From contig OY288249.1 in NCBI GenBank assembly GCA_958450325.1, forward strand, positions 64,358,166-64,422,165: 64,000 nt of DNA. The letters run 5' to 3'. Each line of letters starts with the position of its first letter. Position 1 is the stretch's first letter. The DNA is from Agrostemma githago. Its lineage: Eukaryota; Streptophyta; Magnoliopsida; Caryophyllales; Caryophyllaceae. This document shows, in pieces, positions 57,203 to 64,000 of the stretch. The notes below the pieces were generated by a model, which was not told where the DNA came from, made no database searches, and saw only the letters and a list, made by a program, of their open reading frames with translations. The position numbers and the translations under genes are program-made.

Positions 57203-57488
57203 TTCCCTCCTATTCAGAGTATTCCTCCCCAATTTTTTTGGGGGAACCAAGGAGAGTAAAATAATAAAAAGGGTGGAGATATAAGAGAGATGAATAGAAA
57301 GTGGGATATGGAGTGTAAAAGGTGAGGCATAAAGTGAAAAGGGGTTGGGTTTAGGTGTGGAGGAAAAGAATAAAGAATTGAAGGAAGAATAAACAATGAT
57401 TAAAATTATTTCCAAAAAAGGAAAGTGAGAAGAAAACCAAACTAAGCTTAAAAAGAAAAGTGGGAGGAATACTCAGAATATGAGGGAG
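57203..57488. mobile_element. Stowaway-like MITE (286 bp)
   Basis: The left end TTCCCTCCTATTCAGAGTAT and the right end, inverted (CTCCCTCATATTCTGAGTAT), agree over about 28 bases with few mismatches. TA stands on each side (57201-57202, 57489-57490). The body is A/G-rich. No coding capacity. Confidence 0.8.
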
Positions 57489-57490
57489 TA

Positions 57491-58614
57491 GTATTTTAAC
57501 ATTTGTCCGTGTTAATAACTTAATTAAAGTAAGTTTAAGTAGAATAATATCATGAGAAATTGTGGATCAATTACTACGGAGTACTATTTGTTGGATATTT
57601 GTGTACTTCAAAAGAGTTCAAGTCGACACAATTTCCAAGTTTAATTGGTGCAATCTTCTAGTGTTGATTATGTGGTCTCCCGTGTTGATTATTTTTTTCT
57701 CCACGTGTTGATTTGATGAATCAACTTTGTTTTCTCCTCCACTAATACTATACTCGTATATACTACCTTCATTCACTCACAAAACAGATCGAAAAAATGT
57801 CTCTTATATATCTATATACAAAACCCGTTCTCTACTCACCTAAAAGGAAGTTATTTGGCAACGTTTGGGGCAAGGTTCAATTTGCAGTTCCGTCTACACC
57901 GAAATTGCAAAGGTTGTGTAATCCTGGGGGTCGATTGTCATGAAAACCGTGTGTAGAGTACGAGGCAAATTCGGCTTTAGGACAGTGACTTGTCACGCCA
58001 CAACCATCCTTTCTCAGATAATAAGCTCGTTCCCTTATTATTTCATATTTTATTATAATCATTTATTTTTATCAACCGTCTATATAATATTATAAACTCA
58101 ATAAGACAATAATATACTAACTCTACTCGAATTGGTATGATTATACTTATTTTTGTACTAATTTTATACCATATTTTCAAGAGACAAACAACTTAATGAT
58201 GCGAAAATTACGACTTTCGTATCTGTCCCGAACGGAAGTGTTTTGGTATTTTTTTAGTTGATAAAAATAAAAAGAAATAATTACTCAGTCTAGGCCTATA
58301 GACTGAATAACGGTGAGAACAATTAAGACCTATTAATTGTGTCTCAAGTTAATGTCTGAAACACGTCAAACACCAACCACAATTAAGAACGAAACGCATC
58401 GGTCAATAATTGAAAACAAAGGAAATTCTTATTATTACTCTTGATGCCCGGAATATAAGAACGGCAAGCCTATTTATACTATTAAATAAGTCACTCCTAA
58501 TTATGGAAGAATACTAGTATGACTTAACTTATCCTCCCAATTAATATTGGAAGTAGAAGACTAACTATGTGTTTCCTCTTCGGAAACTTATTTAAGTTAA
58601 ATAAAATAATTCGC
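57491..58614. other. Spacer and possible LTR of the following minus-strand element
   Basis: 57491-58080 shows no recognisable gene. From about 58614 down to about 58270, read on the minus strand, there is a TATA-like AGTATAAATAGGC (near 58475) followed by a leader-like stretch, which suggests the 3' LTR of the Ty3/gypsy element upstream. I could not find clear TG/CA ends or a duplication. Confidence 0.4.
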
Positions 58615-61071
58615 CTAGAACTCTTTTACGACTAGGACTCCTTTTGCTCGTGTGAAAGTTGAGCCCATGTAGCTTGCTATAGTCTTTTGGCTCGTCTCAT
58701 TGACCTCCTCGATATCGATCACCACACTGTCACTTGAACTTGTTATTTTCGTATCATCCTCCCCTTCTTTGAAAGAAATTGTCCTCAATTCGCTCAGCCC
58801 GTCATCATCGAGATATGGCGATAGGTCACCGACATTAAATGTTGCGTGTACGCCATAATCGCCGGGTAATTCAATTTGATAAGCATTTTCGTTAATCCTG
58901 TGTATGACCTTGTATGGACCCTCCGCTCTTGGCATCAACTTGTTTTTTCGCTTGCTAGGGAATCTCTCCTTCCTCAGATATAACCACACAAGGTCGCCCG
59001 GTTTGAAGACGTTTGATGACTTATACTTGTTCGAACGTCGTTTATAATCTGCATTCACGGACTCAATCCTCTCCTTCACTTGTGCATGTAGCCTAAGCAT
59101 TGATTTTAACTTTGACTCGGCATCTTTGTGAACTAATTTATCCTTGGGCATGGGTAGCAAATCTAAAGGTATATATGGATTAACCCCATAAACGATCTCG
59201 AATGGAGAATGCTTAGTGGCAAACGTCGGTGAGCGGTTGTAAGCAAATTCTGCATGAGACAACCTGATATCCCAATCTTTTTGGATCTTACTCACCAATC
59301 CTCGTAGAATTGTTCCGAATATGCGATTAGTCACCTCGGTTTGACCATCCGTTTGCGGGTGATAGGACGTGCTGAATAGTAATTTAGTTCCAACCTTCCG
59401 CCATAACGTATTCCAGAAATAACTAAGAAATTTTGAATCTCTATCGGATACGATGGTACATGGAATGCCGTGAAGTCTCACTATCTCCTTGTAATATAAG
59501 TCCGCTACATGACTTGCATCATCCGTCTTATTACATGCCACAAAATGTGCCATTTTTTAGAATCGGTCTACTACCACCATGATAGCATCTCTCCCTCGTT
59601 GAGTACGAGGTAAGGCTACGATAAAATCCATCGACACATCTTCCCAAGGTTGATTCGGTACGGGTAATGGCATATACTTCCCTGATTTGAACGTGCTTTT
59701 AGCCACATGACGTGTTACGCATTTGCTCACGATGTTGTGAACATCACCTTGCATTTTCGGCCAGTGAAAGTGTTCACGTAATACCTCCAATGTCTTCTAG
59801 ACACCAAAGTGACCTGCTAGGCCACCCCCGTGAGCCTCACGGACCAACAATTCTCGAACAGAGTGCTTGGGTACACACAATCGGTTGCCCTTGAAAAGAA
59901 ATCTATCTTGTCGTAGGTAATCCCCATTAATTCCAGATTCACAAGCTTGAAATATATCTCCAAAATCAGCGTCATCTTTGTAATAGCCTTTTAATGACTC
60001 AAACCCAAGTAACCGAACCTCTAAAGTGGAGATTAGCGCATAACGACGTGATAATGCGTCTGGTACAATATTGCTCTTGCCATCTTTGTATTTCGACGAG
60101 AAGTGAAAAGATTGTAGAAATTCCACCCACTTAGCATGACGAGGACTTAATTTCTGCTGACCATTAATATACTTTAAGGATTCATGGTCGGAGTGTAAGA
60201 TAAAATGACTTGGACGAAGATAATGACTCCAATGCTCGAGTGCCCTTACGATTGCATAGAATTCCTTATCGTAAGTTGAATAATTAAGTCTCGCACCTCC
60301 TAATTTCTCGGAGAAATAAGCAATTGGTCTTCTTCCTTGAATAAGGACGGCTCCAATTCCAACCCTGCCGGCGTCACATTCTACTTCGAACGGTTGCGAG
60401 AAGTCTGGTAAGGCTAGTATTGGTGCTTCGCATAGTTTGGTCTTAATCAACTCAAATGCTTGTTGGGCTGTCTTGGTCCAAGTAAATGCTCCCTTTTTCA
60501 TACACTCGGTAATAGGACTCGTTACCGTGCTAAAATCTCAGATAAATCTTCTGTAGAAGGAAGCAAGGCCGTGGAAAGAACAGACTTCAGTCACCGTTTT
60601 AGGTGTTGGCCACGAGCGAATAGCCTCGATTTTCTCTTAGTCCACCGAAACTCCATCCTTGGAAACAACATAACCCAGAAACACAACGTTGTCCACCATG
60701 AATGCGCACTTCTCAATCTTCCCGTAGAGTTGTTGTGCTCTAAGGGTTTCAAACACTCGTCTAAGATGGACGAGGTGATCTTCCACATTCTTACTGTAAA
60801 TAAGAATATCATCTAAATAGACTACAACGAACTTACCTAAGAATGGTTTAAGTATCTCGTTCATTAGTCTCATGAATGTGCTAGGTGCATTTGTGAGTCC
60901 AAATGGCATGACGGTCCATTCATATAGTCCATGCTTTGTTTTAAACGCCATCTTCCACTCATCACCTTCCTTCATACGAATCTGGTGATACCCACTCCGC
61001 AAATCAATTTTTGAAAATACCTCAGAACCGTGCATCTCATCTAACATATTGTGGACATGACATAAGTCCAC
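58615..61071 (-). pseudogene. Ty3/gypsy pol fragment (RT, RNase H, integrase)
   Basis: Read from 61071 downwards: reverse transcriptase FSKIDLRSGYHQIRMKEGDE, MPFGLTNAPSTFMRLMNEIL, VVYLDDILIYSKNVEDHLVH (YLDD intact). A stop follows near 60637, then RNase H (PFEVECDAGRVGIGAVLIQG, YDKEFYAIVRALEHWSHYL). Integrase zinc region: H...H...KCVTRH, in which the last Cys is lost. Integrase core: VSMDFIVALPRTQRGRDAI, IVSDRDSKFLSYFWNTLW, SYHPQTDGQTEVTNRIFG (D, D, E all present). C-terminus: GPYKVIHRINENAYQIELPG and FNVGDLSPYL. Only a few stops (60637, 60501 region, 59797, 59557). It is a chromovirus-like element without a readable chromodomain; gag and protease are cut off at 61071 by the next element. Confidence 0.85.
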
Positions 61072-63526
61072 CCCGACGCGGCCACGCGCGGGTTTGGGGA
61101 GGCGAATGAATCTCCATATGAGAATGGATCGAATTGAAATTTAAATCGAAGTTGGAGTCGCCACCGAACTTTGTGGGAGTTCGGGCCCATTCGAACCCAC
61201 TCTATGTCGTAGTGGGCCGTGTACAAAATACGTCCCATTTACGATGTCAGAGTTTATCGGGTTCGTCCCTTTGCATTTTGATACCGATACCGACTTGATC
61301 GGATACCGTGTATTGAATGACTCTCGTTGCCAATGGTTTCGAACATCCGGAAACCGAGGTTCTGAGTAAGGGGTGAGGGTACGTGTTGGGAAGCCCACGA
61401 AGGACACCCAACCCCGCCCGCACATTAGCGGCCTCTACTAGGATATCGTTTGATTTTTTAATACGCGTGTTAGTTGAACGATGAAATGATATGCAAACAT
61501 TGTTTTCCCTAAACATGCGAGAATTGAATGGGTTGCTAAGTTGATTTAATGCAACTAAAATTTAACGTCAAAGTTGTATTTTAGCATGTGAGGTTCGTTT
61601 TAGTCTAACAAAAGATAAAAAAAAGAAATCGCTAAAACGATGAACAAACGTGTTAGTAACGATTGAATAATAAAAATAAATATGATAATATGCATGATTT
61701 TGAAAAGTTTAATTCACGTGATGGATTAACACGTGTTGACCGAGCTCAAGAAATAAAGTCGAGATCTGAAATATTACTAAAAAACGTTGTTTTGTCCAAA
61801 AAAACGATGTTCGAAAAAATAATAAAAAAACAGAAAAACCGTGTCGTGTTTCAGCCGGCCGCGCGACTCGCCCGGGGTGCGCGCGACTCGCGCCCCGGCC
61901 TGTTTCGAAGTCGATTTTTTGAAAATCGATGATTTTATTAAATTGCGTACAAATATCGCATAATTTGTACTCGATTCAATATTTTCGATATTCGTTATAT
62001 TCGATATTCGATTATAAAATCGACATCAAATATTCGGAATAATTTTGGAAAAGATGAAAGGAAAAGGTTTTGAAAAATCATTTTGTAGAATTAGAAAAAC
62101 GATGCTTAAAAAAAGTAGAGAAAACGAAGAAAAGGGTCGCGGTTTCCAGGCTCCCGCGCGAGTCGCATGGGAGGGGCGCGACTCGCGTGAGGGTCTGTCC
62201 CGGTTCGGGTTTTTCGAAGGTCGCTAATTTCGATAGATCGCGTACAAATATGAACTAATTTATACTCGATTTATGCTTTCGATATTCGTCGTATTCAATA
62301 TTCGATTATGAAATCGATATCGAATATTCGGAATGACTTTTAGAAAAAGTTTTATAAAGTTGTTTTGAAAAAGAATTTGAATGAAAAGAAAAGAATGTTA
62401 GTTCTCTCCGTGTTAAAATCGTTGTATTTTATAAAAATTAACGATTTTTAGCATCAACGAGATTAATGTAATTCTTTTAATACGATATTCGATTAATGAA
62501 CCGGTATAAGAATATTTATTATATGAAAATAGTTTTTGTAATATCGATATTAGAAGAAAAAAAACGATGAACGACCCATAATAAACGACCGACGAAGACA
62601 CGACAAAAAGAAGAAGAAAACGAGAGAAAAGAGGGGAGAAATGAGAGAAATCGGGTTTGATTTTACACCCTCAACCTACATGCTTTGTTTACTCGGATCG
62701 GGGCTCGTCGGAATGTGGCTAAGGCACGGGAGTGTCTAGTTAATGTTGGTGAGTTATGGTGGTTGGTTGGGAGGTGTAAGAGTGACGGGTATAGGTCGGT
62801 TTTTGTAGTCTCGGGTTACACTATCGGTTTCTCGATGCTAGGTATAAGAGTCTTGAGGTGTATGAATATTGTGTAGGTGTATGAGTCGTGTATGTCGGGA
62901 AATTGAGTGTGTTTATTGTGTTGATGGGATGTTCTATCTATAGGAGAAGAGGTAGTCTTGCTTGGACAACAAGAAATACCGGTTTGGATAGGAAACGTAA
63001 GAATTTGAAAGGAACGAGAATTACGTTACTTGGTGAAGAAGAAAGGGAATCTCGGCTGAAAGAGGGAGCTCGGCCGAGTATCCTATGCTCGGTCGAGTAT
63101 TTGATTCGATTTTTGGATATAATTCCTACTTGAGATCGAATTCTACCTTTAACGGAATTGTTTAATATTATTTGTGTAGCTGATTTTTTTGTAGTGTTTG
63201 AGCTTGAGTCGGTCACGTGGGATGACACGGCTGACTCGTATGTCTCGAAAAAATATCTTTGACCGGGTTTGACTCGGTCGCTAAAAGACGGTTTTGCCCC
63301 TGGTGTCGGATTCGACCCAAATTAGTCTTATTTGACTCGAAACGACCCACTGGGCCTGGTTTATAGGTTTGTTTTGTGAAATTTGTACTCCGTAAAAAGC
63401 CCAAGCTAAATATCCATGATTTCGAGCCCATTTCCGAGTTCGTTAAAGCACGTTTGCGTCCGATCATCATCGGGTGTTTGTCGAAAACTGCTATAGACAC
63501 CTGGCAGTAAAATGTGGGTGTCTACA
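61072..63526 (-). mobile_element. Large Tat/Ogre-like LTR region
   Basis: On the minus strand the sequence GAGTGGGGGCTC (a polypurine tract) is directly followed at 63526 by TGTAGACACCCACATTTTAC, an LTR start seen in Ogre/Tat-type elements. At the other end TGGCGACTCC (61153-61162) looks like the beginning of an Arg-tRNA primer-binding site. The body is non-coding, with a 295-bp duplication (about 61790-62380) and CTCGGCCGAG-like palindromes near 63070. The exact LTR end and the orientation are uncertain. Confidence 0.5.
61790..62380. repeat. Direct duplication, ~295-bp unit, two copies
   Basis: Corresponding landmarks recur about 295 bases apart: AAAACGATG (61800, 62097), a GC-rich block with paired GCGCGACTCGCG words (61858-61898, 62154-62192), GCGTACAAATAT (61945, 62240) and ATTCGATTATAAAATCGA-like ends. 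The copies are clearly diverged. Confidence 0.75.
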
Positions 63527-64000
63527 GAGCCCCCACTCTGACTGAGGCTTGGACAGGGCGAAAGTCAGAGTAGCTACCAGTCCAATCAAAGATTAAGACC
63601 TGGCAGACTTCCGATCGGGTCGTTTAAAGTCCATTAGACTCTGCGTGAAGGGCCCGCCGGCCACAGACTAGAAATGTACCTGAGCTGATGATGTTAACTC
63701 CGTAGGGAATTGGACTCGTCATATAAGACTTAGGTGCGCCAATATATGGGCTCATCTTGTCAAATGCCGCTGGGGAGTTATGTGAATTGCGCGGTCATGC
63801 TTTTGTACCTGTATAAGTTACATAAAATTTTGCATGCAACATGTAGGCGAAACAAATATGACTCGCGCTGGGGAATAAAAATTTTGAGAAAGGTTTTGAG
63901 TTTTGGATTTGAAAATTAGAGAATTTTTTTTGACTCTGAAAAGGAACAGAAATGCTCGGGATGACTTAGCTAGATCCTAGGATAGGGCATGTATGCTAAA
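63527..64000 (-). other. 3' non-coding end of a Tat/Ogre-like element
   Basis: If the LTR reads on the minus strand, this stretch is the element's 3' untranslated end with the polypurine tract at 63527-63540. No coding domain is visible; the element continues beyond the window. Confidence 0.4.

Noticed and set aside
57877..58062. 61-codon minus-strand ORF with several Cys/His residues
   Set aside because: I considered a small zinc-binding protein, but the spacing matches no family I know and no promoter or homologue context supports it.

Overview
The window is nuclear DNA of a flowering plant. It has intron-containing plant genes, plant LTR-retrotransposon lineages (Tekay-type chromovirus, Tat, Athila-like, copia), L1-type LINEs, CACTA, hAT, Mutator and Stowaway elements, and A+T-rich spacers dotted with TACTCCGTA-type relics. 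Those relics and the overall repeat style make me lean towards Caryophyllales, but that is inference only. There are two host genes; nearly everything else is transposable-element DNA.

Host genes: two paralogous PIN-LIKES (PILS) auxin-carrier genes lie in the same orientation (minus strand), at 18384-21563 and 51634-54259. Each has ten coding exons with the same boundaries and phases, so they are a tandem duplicate pair. About 30 kb of retrotransposons now separates them. The second copy reads as an intact 397-residue protein. The first would encode about 395 residues, but its second exon has no AG acceptor at the conserved position, where a (TTTG)n run sits instead.

Layout: 1-5505 is a non-autonomous Athila-like element (two 1.5 kb LTRs, no pol) inserted into the integrase of a Tekay-type chromovirus. 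The 3' part and 3' LTR of that chromovirus run from 5506 to 13518. Its LTR is split by a 4.1 kb CACTA element (7972-12116) that carries exons and introns copied from a YebC/TACO1-like gene and, nested within it, a hAT element full of GGATCC. The chromovirus itself interrupts a copia element (13519-16977), which also holds a 5'-truncated LINE (15263-16174) with a tRNA-like sequence at one end. A Mutator-type MITE (17210-17778) precedes PILS copy 1. Between the genes, a LINE (about 24467-33838) is split by a young chromovirus (24534-32378; intact gag, deleted pol, near-identical LTRs). Next comes a 13.7 kb Tat-lineage element (34855-48508) with dual RNase H, antisense genes, a 134-bp tandem array and a solo LTR inside gag. 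A short LINE derivative (49689-51291) lies just downstream of PILS copy 2, and a relative in the opposite orientation (55461-57009) lies upstream of it. The right end holds decayed Ty3/gypsy pol (58615-61071) and a large Tat/Ogre-like LTR region (61072-64000).

The main value of the window is a readable order of insertions, set by nesting, target-site duplications and LTR divergence, around a duplicated auxin-transport locus. Coordinates of LTRs, target-site duplications and exons were read directly from the bases. Lineage names come from family motifs; ages and functions are inference.
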